DNA of 64,000 nt from Bettongia penicillata ogilbyi (taxonomy: Eukaryota; Chordata; Mammalia; Diprotodontia; Potoroidae). Positions 1 through 10,254 of this stretch are shown here, piece after piece. The notes beneath the pieces were generated by a model, which searched no databases, was not told where the DNA came from, and saw only the letters and a list, made by a program, of their open reading frames with translations. Every line of letters starts with the position of its first letter. Position 1 is the stretch's first letter. The translations under genes and the position numbers were made by a program. The DNA lies in assembly GCA_023548195.1 (NCBI GenBank), contig JAJHZJ010000496.1, positions 9,992,070 through 10,056,069 of the forward strand. The letters run 5' to 3'.

Positions 1-139
1 AATGAAGCATTATTTGACTCTTTGGAACTGCTCTCCACTGCTCCTAGTTCTCGCTTCTAAGATCAAATACAACAGTTTCTGTCTCTCTTCTCTATTTCCT
101 ATTATTCACTACATTACTTATCAAGCAATATAAATTTTT

Positions 140-470
140 TACATTTTTAAAAATTTGTTTTATTTTTAATTTGTGGAATAAAGCAAGTGTTTCCATAACA
201 AAATAAAATTAAAAAGATGATCGCACATGAAACTACAGATCTATTATGTACAACTTGTTATTCCTTTTAAATATATAATAAAGCCATGTAAATTTCTTTT
301 TCTCTGTATTTCCTTTTGTTCTTCCCTCCTCCCACCCTAGAGATAGCTACTATTAGACATAATAGTTGTATTGTGTGTGTGTGAAATCATTTTATACATA
401 CTTCTATTTATCAGTTTTTTCTCTGGATGCAGAGAGTGTCATCCTTCATGTGTCCTTTGTAGTTAATTGG
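140..470 (-). mobile_element. Probable antisense LINE-1 3' UTR fragment
   Basis: An AT-rich segment starts in a T-rich run and carries TTCCATAACA, a GATGATCGCACATGAAAC block and a CTTCTATTTATCAG block. The same blocks return in the same order at 62,375-62,655, so this is a dispersed repeat. The T-rich left edge fits the poly(A) end of a LINE lying on the minus strand. Assignment to L1 comes from remembered marsupial repeats and is uncertain. Confidence 0.5.
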
Positions 471-547
471 AAGCTTATATTTCCATGGCATTTTACAAAA
501 TATGTTCTTGACCAAAAAAAAAACTTTGTAAGGAAGATGAGTATAGC

Positions 548-665
548 TTGTCAAATTTTACAGATTGAGGAAACTGAGGCTCAAAGAAGGAGAAATTATT
601 TATATAAGATCTCATATGCATGAAGAATTAGTTAAGACTCAAATCTAAAACCTTTGACTCTGAAC
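548..665 (-). repeat. MIR-type SINE fragment
   Basis: The core AGATTGAGGAAACTGAGGCTC followed by a decayed copy of the 'agtgacttgcccaaggtcac' region is the reverse complement of a MIR/CORE-SINE. It sits directly left of the L1 insertion at 680. Confidence 0.45.
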
Positions 666-679
666 TGGAAATAATTTTA

Positions 680-1266
680 AGGAAAATTTGTAAAATTAAT
701 TTATTTATTTTTAATTTTCAACATTCACTTCCATAAGATTTTGAGTTTTAAATTTTCTCCCCTCCTCTTCCCTCTCTCCAAGATGGCATGCAGTCTGATA
801 TAGGTTCTACATATATATTCATAGTAAACATATTTTCACATTAATCATGTTGTATAGAAGTATAACAACCAATGGGAGGAACCTCAAGAAATAAGAAATA
901 GAATAAAACAACAGAACAAAACAAAACAGACCAAACTTCCATCTGCATTCAGATTCCAATGTTCTTTCTCTGGACGTGGATGGCATTTTCCATCATGAGT
1001 CTTTTGGAGTTATCTTCGATCTTTGCATTGCTGAGTAGAGCTAAGTTTATCAAAGTTAGTCATCACACAATGTGGCTGTTACTGATTGCAATGTTCTCCT
1101 GGCTCTGCTTGCTTCTCTTGGCATCAGTTCATATAAGTCTTTCTAGGTTTTTGTGAAGTCCACCTGTTTGTCATTTCTTATAGCACAATAGTATTCTATT
1201 ACATTCATATGCCACAACTTGTTCAACCATTCTCCAATTAATGGGCATCCCATCAATTTCCTAAAT
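680..1266 (-). mobile_element. 5'-truncated LINE-1 3' end, antisense, with target-site duplication
   Basis: The minus strand reads as the 3' end of a marsupial L1, including the end of ORF2 and the 3' UTR. Markers on the plus strand are CATCAGTTCATATAAGTCTT, 'tattctattacattcatatgccacaacttgttc' in part, and 'gatggcatgcagtctgatatag' in part. The left edge is a T/A-rich run, as expected for a poly(A) tail on the minus strand. TGGAAATAATTTTA occurs at 666-679 and again at 1,267-1,280, so the copy is bounded by a 14-bp direct repeat typical of target-primed insertion. It is strongly 5' truncated and non-coding. Confidence 0.8.
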
Positions 1267-1429
1267 TGGAAATAATTTTAGAATGAGTTGACATTTGTGG
1301 GAAATAATGATTAAGAGAAATTAGTGTTTTATGGTTTTAGAAAATAAAATTAAATAACATGTATAGAACTACAAGGTATGGGGAATTGGGAGGATCCACA
1401 CAATTTCCAACTTACTAGATTACTTCCTC

Positions 1430-1625
1430 TTGGTCACTTTCTTCCATTTAATTCTGGGTTTAATCTGCCAATAAGCTGAAACTGCCTTATTTCCTTTGCT
1501 ATATATCTCACCATCTATTTCCTCTCATTAGAATCTAGTAATGAGACTACCATACTCCAAATCTGTTAAAGGATGTGTCTCTTTGTTTCTGTAATTAAAT
1601 TTTACTTTTTTAACCAATGTGGCTT
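1430..1625 (+). repeat. Copy 1 of a ~195-bp direct repeat, unclassified
   Basis: Shares an ordered set of blocks with 1,852-2,045: 'aagctgaaactgc', a CACCATCTAT-like block, AGTAATGAGACT, a run of 'aatctgttaaagga' type, and AATTAAATTTTACTTTTTTAA. Identity by eye is about three quarters. I do not recognise the family; an LTR or a locally duplicated repeat is possible. Confidence 0.65.
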
Positions 1626-1851
1626 CCAATATAGCAGTCAGACTATACCTCTCTTAGTTATCACTATCGCTAGAAAGTCAATTCCCTTCCTTTTCTGGCC
1701 CCCATGTCTCTTTGCCAGTACTGTGCACGCTCCCTCACCTTTTTTTTTCCTTTAAATCATCATCAAAGTAGTGTTGCTTAAAAGGTAGGGTTCTGTTTCA
1801 GGGAAAAGCTCTGGGTGGTTGCAGATGCAGAATTTCTCAAATGCAAACCAG

Positions 1852-2045
1852 CCTGCTCTCTTCCTCCTCTGTAATTCTGGACCCATCCTCTTAATGAGCT
1901 GAAACTGCTTTGTTTTCTTTACCATCTATCTCACAACCTGAATCCTGCCATCAGAAACCAGTAATGAGACTGCAATACCCCCCAGATCTTTTAAGGGACT
2001 GGACTTCTCCTTGATTTAATTAAATTTTATTTTTTTAATCAACAA
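1852..2045 (+). repeat. Copy 2 of the ~195-bp direct repeat
   Basis: Same block order as 1,430-1,625, in the same orientation, with about 420 bp between starts. It is followed at once by L1 3' UTR-like sequence. Confidence 0.65.
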
Positions 2046-2300
2046 GTATTTTTTTCTCCCTACCTTCTATCCACTCTTGCCCCCATAGGAAAAAAATAAG
2101 AAAGCAAAGAAAAACACTTAGAATAAATATGCTTAGTCAACCAAAACAAATTCTCACAATGGTCACGAACAAGAATGTTTGTCTCATTCTGAACCTAAGT
2201 CCAACCCCTCTCTCAAAAAGGGGGTAGCCTCCTGCATCAGAGGTCCTCTAGATTATGGCTGGTTCTTTTCACAGTCTGATCTTCTACGGTGATGACTGCT
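2046..2300 (-). mobile_element. LINE-1 3' UTR fragment, second subfamily, antisense
   Basis: Blocks such as 'atatgcttagtcaaccaaaacaaattc', 'atgtttgtctcattctgaacc' and 'gggggtagcctcctgcatcag' match, from memory, a marsupial L1 3' UTR type different from the one at 680-1,266. No intact frame. Confidence 0.55.
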
Positions 2301-2397
2301 GGAACATACAACTGGCTGAGTCCTACCAAAATTATATGTTATTTTGCTATACACACAGAGAGGTATTTAATGGGGATAATCAAGTAAATAGAAAGGA

Positions 2398-2472
2398 TGC
2401 GTGTGTGTGTGCGTGTGTGTGTGACAGAGAGAGAGAGAAAGAGAGAGAGAGGGAGGGAAGGAGGGAGAGACC
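2398..2472 (+). repeat. Compound microsatellite (GT)n then (GA)n/(GGGA)
   Basis: Direct reading shows a GT run passing into GA and GGGA units. The open frame across it is an artefact of the repeat. Confidence 0.9.
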
Positions 2473-3239
2473 AAAAAGTCATATCTCACTTGTCTGATAA
2501 AGAAAATGAACTAAAATAATGCTGGAAGAAAACTGAAAGGAAGATATTGTCCCTCAAAGAATCAGGGAAATTTGAAGGAAGGATAAATCTCAGGGAAATT
2601 GTAATAAGCTCTTTTCTAGATATTCTGAGATCGAGAACACTCAGGTGGAGATGTTCAAAGGGTAGTTGATGATGGAAGACTGGAGTTAGAGAGAAGAGGG
2701 TTGGATATAAAGATTTGGGAGTAATATCCATAGTCATATTTGAATCCATGGGAACTAATAAGATCTCTCAGAGAAAACACAGGTAAAGAAAACAAAAGAA
2801 CCAGCATACATGCATGAGGACACCCATGCTAAGTAAACAAGACATGAATAATGACCCAGCAAAGTAGCCTGAGAAGAAATAAAGACCTGTCTAATCAGAC
2901 TGTTTCTATGCTATGAAGAACCTCTCTATTTATGGGAGCCCTTCTACCCTTTGGATTATAAACTGGATACCCTCCATAAAGAATGTCAAAAACATGTCAT
3001 ACATAACTCTCCCTCTTTTATGTTTCACTTAACATTAAAAATGAAAGAACCATCCAACAAAGTAAGCTCCATTATTGCATCTATCAAAAAAGTTTGAATG
3101 ACTAGGGAAAGTCTTTTAAGGATCAATTTTGTTGAACCATATCATATATGCTTTTAATTGTCAAAAAACCATAAACACAGTAAGACATTGAATTCTCTAC
3201 ATTATTCTGCAGCTCCATCAAGATAAAAGCATGGTGTGC
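2473..3239. other. No gene seen; possibly old repeat remnants
   Basis: AT-rich sequence with no convincing exon, RNA gene or promoter. The part at about 2,560-2,760 has the texture of an old LINE fragment but I could not place it. Confidence 0.4.
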
Positions 3240-3512
3240 TATAGAATATTGTTTGCTGGAGTGCGTGGAATGTGGAACTTGCAATTAGGAAGACCTGATT
3301 TCAAATCCTGCCTCATACTAGCAGTGTGACCCTGAACAAGTCACTTAACCTCTGTCAGCCTCTCTCCTTATCTATAAAATGGGAATAATAATAGTGTCTA
3401 CCTCTCAGGTGGTTGGTTCTCCACCTCACAGTATCGATAAAATGAGATAGCATAAGTAGAGTGTTTTATAAGTCTCAAAGCATTACATAAACATTAGATA
3501 CTTGCAAAATCC
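3240..3512 (+). repeat. MIR/MAR1-type SINE, nearly complete
   Basis: Reads in MIR order: a head near 3,240, 'atttcaaatcctgcctcatac' (B-box region), 'tgtgaccctgaacaagtcac', 'aacctctgtcagcctctc', 'tataaaatgggaataataata', then a tail with 'cattacataaac'. Decayed but full in extent. Confidence 0.7.
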
Positions 3513-4649
3513 TGTCTTTTCTCTTGCTGTTTCATCAAGGATGTCATAAATGTGTATGTGTGAGTGCATATGTATGTATATATGCATGTATTTCTCATGA
3601 AAATTGTACAGATAAGAAAGTAGATATGTGAGTCCTAAGTTGATTTCCTGTCACTTGCTTCTTTAAAATTGCAGTAAAATTCATGCTTTTTCCAACCTTT
3701 CTTATCTTTGCAACTATTTTAAATATCTTAAAAATCAGTGCCTTTCTGACTAACAAAGACTGCATTGTGTATATTTGCTCTTTCCATATTTGTTTTCTTT
3801 AGCACCATTTCCCTTTTCTCATACAGCACACTGGGAGATTAAAGTTCAATTTGGTAGCTCTAATGGAATTAATAAAGAAACCTATTTATTATAGATATTC
3901 TTACAGATCTTTTCCATTTTTTTAATCTGTTACTGTCCTCCCAGTTTTATCTTTAAGTGTCCTTGTGATAGTCTATCTCACTTGGAACTCATGCAAAGTT
4001 TTCTGCAAATTCATCTTCCTATTCTGTCCTTTTTCAATGTTTAATACAATAGTTCAGCTCATAATCTTCCATCATCCTCTTCCATAATATTTTACAAATA
4101 AGTTTATATTCTAAATTAGTATTGACCCTAGCTGACATATCTTCCTATTTGGTAAAGAAAATGAGTTTGTTAGTGGAAGTCCTTTCTGAGTCCTTTTTGA
4201 CTTCTCATTGGGGCAGTCTTTTTGCATCAGTTAATTATGCAGAGCATAGTGATGGTTTATGTAAATGTCTCTCCCCTTTAGCCAGTTACCATTTTTCAGA
4301 ACAATTTAAATAATTTTATCTTATTTAAGTAGGTCAGACTTGAGTTTTTAATTGCTTGCTATATGCTCTTCTCATTTTCATTCTTTCTCCCAATTTGGAG
4401 AAACCAGTTGTTTTGTATTTATGAATACAGTCAACTTGATTTGTTTCATGATGTAATTCAATGTTGGCCATGGCTGATGCCTTCTGACTCTCCTCTTGAA
4501 GAGAGTCCCTTCTATGCAAGTATATTCCATTATATACAAATATAAATCTTATGTCCAATTATCAAAGCATTTAGCTTCTTAAGCTTTTTAATCATAATCC
4601 ATTCTTTCCAAAAATAATGTTTGATCCTCTTTTCCTATGCCCACCTATA
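3513..4649. other. AT-rich stretch without a recognised gene
   Basis: No exon or RNA gene could be supported. A 'tatattccattatatacaaatat' segment near 4,520 resembles the L1 3' UTR and may mark the 3' limit of the antisense L1 to the right. Confidence 0.35.
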
Positions 4650-4862
4650 CTTAAAGACACTGAGTATTGCAGCATATGTTGGTTTCCATTGAAGGGGCTA
4701 TTAAAATTCATTATAAATTTTCTGTAGTTCATCTTCTCCAACAGATTTTGACATGTTAACTCTAATTATCATAATATTAAACCAACCCTGAATCATGATG
4801 TAAGTCCAATTTGGTCATGGTATATAATCTTTGTGTTATGCTTTTTAGCCTTTTTGTTAAAT

Positions 4863-5100
4863 ATTAGAGTCAGCTATGTGGTGCAAATAAAACAATGGAT
4901 CTGAAGTAGGAAAGCCAGAGTTCAAAACTAGCTTAGATACTTACTGGTTGTGTGAACCTGGAAAAATCACTCAACTGGTTTCCTCATCTGTGAAACAAGG
5001 GTAATAATAGCATCTATCTCCCAAGTTTGTGAAGACAAAATGAGATGATATTTGTAAAGTGCTTTGCAAATCTTAAAGCACTCTGTAAATGTGAAATAAA
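4863..5100 (+). repeat. MIR/MAR1-type SINE inserted in the L1
   Basis: Contains 'gtcagctatgtggtgcaaat', 'cagagttcaaaactagct', 'aaatcactcaactgg', 'tttcctcatctgtgaaac', 'ggtaataatagcatctatc' and the tail 'aagtgctttgcaaatcttaaag'. It interrupts L1-like sequence on both sides. Confidence 0.75.
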
Positions 5101-5383
5101 ATTTTAAGGTTTTTTGCACAAATTTTGATTGATAGTGTTGGTCTATAGTTTTCTCTTTTAAATTTTGATCCTCCTTGGTTTATGTATTAAGACCCCATTT
5201 GTGTCACTGAGTGAATTTGGTAAGATCTCTTGCTATTTTTGTAATAGTTGATGTAACATTGGTATTAATTTTACTTTGAATATTTTATAAGTTTCATTTG
5301 TGAATCTGACTGGTTCTGGTATTTTCCCACTTTGGGAGTTCATCTGTGATTTGTTCATTTTTCCTCTGAGTTTGAGTTGTTTA

Positions 5384-5399
5384 AATTGTGTATTTCTTG
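5384..5399 (+). repeat. Left target-site duplication of the HAL1 element
   Basis: AATTGTGTATTTCTTG, a 16-bp direct repeat of 7,972-7,987 with one mismatch. It ends immediately before the element's GGGGAGGAGCC start. Confidence 0.85.
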
Positions 5400-6072
5400 G
5401 GGGGAGGAGCCAAGATAGCAGAGTAGAAAGATTCACATATGCTAGCTCCTAACCCACAGCCCATAAAATATCTGTAAAGAAAAACTCCCATCAAATTCTG
5501 GAGCAGCAGAAGCCACAGAACAACAGAGTGGAGGAGATTTCTGTTCCAGAGAGACCTGAAAAACAGACAACAAAGGTCCACCACGCACCGGACCTGGAGA
5601 AGAGCCTGGCCCTGTCCTGGCTGTGTGGCATCGAGAGGAGCAGATCTGAGCAGGCTTCAGGGACGGAAACTCCAGCAGTCATGAAGGTCCCTCCACCCAC
5701 AGGTGCAAAGGTCAGTGAGAGAGCCTTTTTGGCAGGGCAAGGGGGAGCAGGGCGTCTCCGTAACTCAGGCCCCCTTGGGAGGCAGCAGCAGAGGTAACAG
5801 TGGACAGGGGCTCCCAAAGCAGACAGGAGCTCAGATCCATTGTTGAGGGCCTCTGCATAAACCCCCTAAGGGAACTGAGACCTGTGAGGTGGCACTGCCC
5901 CCACCTGAGCAGCTGAACTTAATCTCACACTGAATAGCAGCCCCATCCCCACTGAAAGCCCTGAGGCTGGGAAACAGCATTTGAATCTCAGACCCCAAGC
6001 ACTAGCTGGGGAGATCTGCAGGAAAGGTGGGTGTGGAAAGGAATCTCAGAAGTCAAGTAACTGGCTGGAAAA

Positions 6073-6964
6073 ATGCCCAGAAAGGGGAAAAAAAATAATA
6101 CCATGGAAGTTTACTTTCTTGGTGAACAGATATCTCCTCCCTTCCTTTCAGATGAGGAACAACAATGCTTACCATCAAGGAAAGACATAAAAGTCAAGGC
6201 TTCTGTATCCCAAAAATCCAAAATAAATATTCAATGGGCCCAGGCCATGGAAGAGCTCAAAAAGGATTTTGAAAATCAAGTTAGAGAGGTAGAGGAAAAA
6301 GTCAATGAGGAGAAGAATGCTTTAAAAAGAAGAATTAGCCAAATGGAAAAGGAGGTTCAAAAGCTCACTGAAGAAAATAGTTCTTTCAAAATTAGAATAG
6401 AATAGATAGAGGCTAATGACTTTATAAGAAACCAAGAAATCACAAAACAAAACCAAAGAATGAAAAATTGGAAAATAATGTGAAATATCTCATTGGAAAA
6501 ACAACTGACCTGGAAAATAGATCCAGGAGAGACAATTTAAAAATTATGGGACTACCTGAAAGCCATGATCAAAAAAAGAACCTAGACATCACCTTTCATG
6601 AAATTATCAAGGAAAACTGTCCAAAAAGAGAAACTCCTAGGAACACTGTGGCCAAATTCCAGAGTTCCCAGGTCAAGGAGAAAATCTTGCAAGCAGCTAG
6701 AAAGAAACAATTCCAGTATTGTGGAAATAAAATCAGGATAACACAAGATCTAGCAGCTTCTACATTAAGGGATTGAAAGGCATGGAACATGATATTCCAG
6801 AAGTCAAAGGAACTAGGACTAAAACCAAGAATCACCTACCCAGCAAAACTGAGTATAATACTTCAGGGGGAAAATGGTCTTTCAATGAAATAGAGGACTT
6901 TCAAGCATTCTTGATGAAAAGACCAGAGCTGAAAAGAAAATTTGACTATCAAACACAACAATGA
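6073..6964 (+). pseudogene. Broken HAL1/L1 ORF1 (coiled coil, RRM-like and C-terminal parts)
   Basis: Three consecutive frames carry one ORF1-like protein. Frame 1 (6,073-6,405) has a basic N-terminus with MPRKGKK and then a coiled coil rich in E and K (KDFENQVREVEEKVNEEKNA region), ending at a TAG. Frame 3 (6,468-6,776) has the conserved ENRSRRDNLKIMGLPE segment that starts the RRM-like domain and an IRITQDLAASTLRD segment matching the start of the L1 ORF1p C-terminal domain. Frame 2 (6,773-6,964) continues with an LPSK...FLMKRPELK segment that fits the end of that domain. At least two frame changes and internal stops make it a pseudogene. In the family this protein forms trimers and binds the element's own RNA. 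ATG 6,073 is the best start by position, but an upstream start cannot be excluded. Confidence 0.8.
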
Positions 6965-7095
6965 AAAGCATGAAAAGGTAAACAGCAAAGAGAAGTCATA
7001 AGGGACTTACTAAAGTTAAATTGTTTACATTTCTACATGGAAAGACAATATTTGTAACTCTTGAAACTTTTCAGTATCTGGGTAATTGGTGGGAT

Positions 7096-7096
7096 T

Positions 7097-7128
<32 letters not shown>

Positions 7129-7130
7129 AC
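7096..7130 (+). repeat. (CA)n microsatellite in the HAL1 3' UTR
   Basis: Direct reading: an uninterrupted CA run then ACATACACAC. Confidence 0.9.
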
Positions 7131-7971
7131 GTGCAAGCACACACAGAGACAGAGAGCACAGAGTGAATTGAATAGGATAGGATCATATCTTTAAAAAAAT
7201 GAAGTTAAGCAGTGAGAGAGGAATGTATTGGCAGGAGAGAGGGAGAAATAGAATGGGGCAAATTATCTCTCATACAAGAGGCAAGCAGGAGACTTCTTAG
7301 TGGAAGGATAAAGAGGAGAGCTGAGAAAAAACATGAAGTTTACTCTCATCACATTCGACTAAAGGAAGGAATAAAATGCACAGTCATTTTGGGATGAAAA
7401 CCTATCTTACAATACAGGAAAGTAGGGGAGAAAGGAATAAACAGGGTAGGGGGGATGATGGAAGGGAGAGCAATGGGAGGAGGGAGCAATTTGAAATCAA
7501 CACCTTTGGGGAGGGACAGGATCAAAAGAGAGAATAGAAGCAATAGGGGGCAGGATAGGAGGGAGGGAAATATAGTTAGTCTTACATAACATGACTACTA
7601 TGGAAGTCATTTGCAAAACTACACAGATATGGCCTATATTGAATTGCCTGCCTTCCCAAAGGTGAGGAGGGAGGGAGGGGGAGAAGTTGGAACTCAAAGT
7701 TTTAGGAACAACTGTCGAGTGTTGTTCTTGCTACTAGAAAATAGGAAATACAGGTAATGGGGAATAGAAAGTTATCTGGCCCTACAGGACAAAAGAGAAG
7801 ATGGGGACAAGGGAAGGGAGGGATGATAGAAGAGAGGGCAGATTGGTGATGGGGGAAATTAGAATGCTCAGTGTATTGGGGTGGGGGGAGTGGAAAAATG
7901 GGGAGAAAATTTGGAACCCAAAATTTTGTGAAAATGAATGTAAAAAGTTAAACAAAGAAATTTATTTAAAA

Positions 7972-7987
7972 AATTGTCTATTTCTTG
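7972..7987 (+). repeat. Right target-site duplication of the HAL1 element
   Basis: AATTGTCTATTTCTTG, matching 5,384-5,399 at 15 of 16 positions and placed directly after the A-rich tail. Confidence 0.85.
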
Positions 7988-8029
7988 TTCAGTTAATCTG
8001 GGTTTTTTATGTGTTCTTTATAACTATTT

Positions 8030-8172
8030 ATTTATTTATTTGTTTGTTTGTTTTGTGGGAGAAGAAATTGGAGTTAATTGAATTGCCCAGGGTCTGAACT
8101 CAGGGTTTGAACTCAGGTCTTTCTGGGTCCAGGATCAGTGCTCTATTCACTACAGCACCTGGCTACCCCTAA
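8030..8172 (-). repeat. SINE fragment (head end), antisense
   Basis: Shows 'tttgaactcaggtctttctggg', 'tgctctattcactacagcacc' and 'tggctacccc', the reverse complement of a MIR/MAR1-type SINE head. It interrupts the antisense L1. The TTTA/TTTG runs to its left are simple repeat. Confidence 0.6.
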
Positions 8173-9060
8173 TATTCATTTATTTCATTTAAACTGTCAT
8201 CTTACTGTCATGTAGTTGGGAAAAAATCATTTCTTAAAATAGCCTTTTTATTCTTAATTTGTCATAGTTTTCTTTTTTTCCTTCTTGAAACTGGTAATTT
8301 GTTTTTCTTCTTTATAATCAAATTAGCAGTTTGGTACCTATTTTATTTTTTTAAGTAGCTCCTAGGGTTTTTTTAACTCTATGATTATTTTGCTTTTAAT
8401 TTTGTTAAGCTCTTCCTTGATTTTTAGGATTTCTATTTTGATGTTTAATAAGTTTTTTATCAAAAAGGTATTTGCTTTATACTTTTTTGGTTCATGCCTA
8501 ATTTGCTTATCTGTTCCTTCTCTTTTTTTTCTTAATGAAAATGTTTAGAGATATAAATTTGCACCTAAGGATTGCTTTGGATACATCCCCAAAATCTTGG
8601 CATATTGTTTCATTGTTATCATTGGGTATCTTTTCAATGATTTGTTGTTTGACTCACAAATTCTTTAAGACTGAAGTTATGCAGTTGTCCTTTGACTGCT
8701 TATACTTTCCAGGGAACTTTTTATTTAATGTAATTTGTTGCATTGTGGTCATTAAAGAATATATTTGAAAATTTTACTTTTTGAAAATAAATTTGTAAGA
8801 TTTTACCCTAAGACAAGATCAATTTTGTAACCATAATATTCATAACTAAGAAATATATGCAGCCCTTTCTAGTCCTATTCAATAACCACCAGAGGTCTAT
8901 CAAATTTACTTTTTTTTTTCTAAAAATCTCTTCAGGTCCTTAGTATCGTTCTTGTTTATCTTTTGTTAGATATATCTAGGAATGAAATGGGTACATTGAA
9001 GTTCCCCACTATTATAATTTTGCTATCTATTTCCTTTTTACTTTATTAAGTCTTCTTTGT

Positions 9061-10254
9061 ATGTATTTACGTGTTGGGCCATTTGGTTCTGTTATCTTCA
9101 TCATGATCTTCTCACTTCTGCTTGTTATGAACCCTGAAATCCAAGGAAAGCAGGTAGCCTACAAAATGAGACTTCTTCTCTTTGGGTGCGTGGTGAATCA
9201 AACGCTAAAATTCCCTTTATTTGTCTTCAGAAGAAGAACCTGTGATGCACACTTTTATTTAGCTACAACTTCTTATAACTTTATTTCACTTAAACAATGT
9301 CACTGTCACTGTCAATATCACTTGTTTTCTCCAGTAATATGTCAAACCCATTGATCACTGGACAAAAGTCTCTCATCTAGATAAACAACAGTCAAAACAG
9401 GGCTTACAGATGATCTTTGTGATTCTTCCCACCTCTCACTCCTATTTCTGCCATTCTTCCACCACCACTGTGAACATGAAAGGTGCCTATGCAAGAATGA
9501 GTGTAATTCTTCATTTTGTGGACTATGATGGTCAAAGAATCCATAACCTACCAGTAAGCCTACTGGTTATGAGTCTTTCTGTACTTAGCTGAGAAAGACA
9601 TTGGCCAGCAGATACAATCTGCCAGAGGTAGCTACTCAAAATCTCACCAGATGTAGTGCTCTTTTGGCCTTGCCTTCCATGATCTAGGATCACCTCCACA
9701 CAACAATGGGTCAAGAGAGGAAAGCTTTCATGAACATTTATGGGAGGGTGTCAGTAGGAATTGCACAAGATAAGAAGACATGAATGGTTTTTGATCTGCA
9801 CCACTGAAGGGTGTAACCATTTCACTGAGATCACATACCCATTTAAGTATCAAAATGTAACATTTACAAAGAAGTCACAAAGGAGAAGAGTGGCCACTGT
9901 TTATGTTTCTCATAACGCTAAGCCTGTACTTAGTCGGGTGATTAGCTCTTGTATTTATAACAGATAGTTAACACTGCACTGAATGTGTGACTACCAAATT
10001 CTCATTTTAATACTGATGACTCAGAATGAAATTATGTATTCATACTTCCATTCATTAAACTGTTTAACTTACAGCAGCTGCATGTCAAATACAAAATCTT
10101 TGCTGCTTATTTGAGGCCAACATTCTATCTTAGATCTCATTCTTCCATTTAATATTTGTTAACACATACAAATTTTTCCAAAACTATTTTTCCTATATGC
10201 ATGCAAATACTCAATATTGCTGAAAATATTCTGAAAGTATAATAGAAAATGTTG
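9061..10254. other. About 1.2 kb without a recognised gene or repeat
   Basis: Short open frames here lack family resemblance and splice logic. The stretch at 9,640-9,990 is GC-richer than its surroundings and might be an unrecognised repeat. Confidence 0.4.

Larger units (their letters stand above)
5400..7971 (+). mobile_element. Full-length HAL1-type ('half-L1') retroelement, ORF1 only
   Basis: A LINE-1-derived element that encodes an ORF1-like RNA-binding protein but no ORF2, so it would depend on L1 proteins supplied in trans. The layout is a 5' UTR from GGGGAGGAGCCAAGATAGCA at 5,400, an ORF1 remnant at 6,073-6,964, then about 1 kb of purine-rich 3' UTR with a CA repeat, ending in an A-rich tail at 7,971. 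No reverse transcriptase or endonuclease sequence follows ORF1 inside the element. It is flanked by a 16-bp target-site duplication with one mismatch. Antisense L1 sequence continues on both sides, so it landed in an older L1. The 3' UTR has a repeated unit of about 369 bp (starts near 7,393 and 7,762). A second copy of this 3' end lies at 16,091-16,685. HAL1 as a class is known; the subfamily is not assigned. Confidence 0.85.
4650..9060 (-). mobile_element. Decayed antisense LINE-1 ORF2, split by later insertions
   Basis: Read on the minus strand, this holds L1 ORF2 landmarks in the correct order from right to left. Near 8,900-9,010 is sequence like the endonuclease region ('gttccccactattataattt' on plus). 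Near 8,540-8,620 is the linker before RT (plus 'aggattgctttggatacatcc'). At 5,233-5,380 is the RT finger region with SGKIPEP..FTNE.YKIFK and then LIPML. At 4,770-4,850 is the palm-side block. The frame is broken by stops and shifts, so it is not functional. Insertions inside it are a SINE at 4,863-5,100, the HAL1 element at 5,400-7,971 and a SINE fragment at 8,030-8,172. The 3' limit is unclear. Confidence 0.72.

Noticed and set aside
6073..6964. Reading the ORF1 region as a host gene with coiled coil
   Set aside because: The ENRSRRDNLKIMGLPE segment and its C-terminal neighbours are L1/HAL1 ORF1, the frame is broken, and target-site duplications bound the element.
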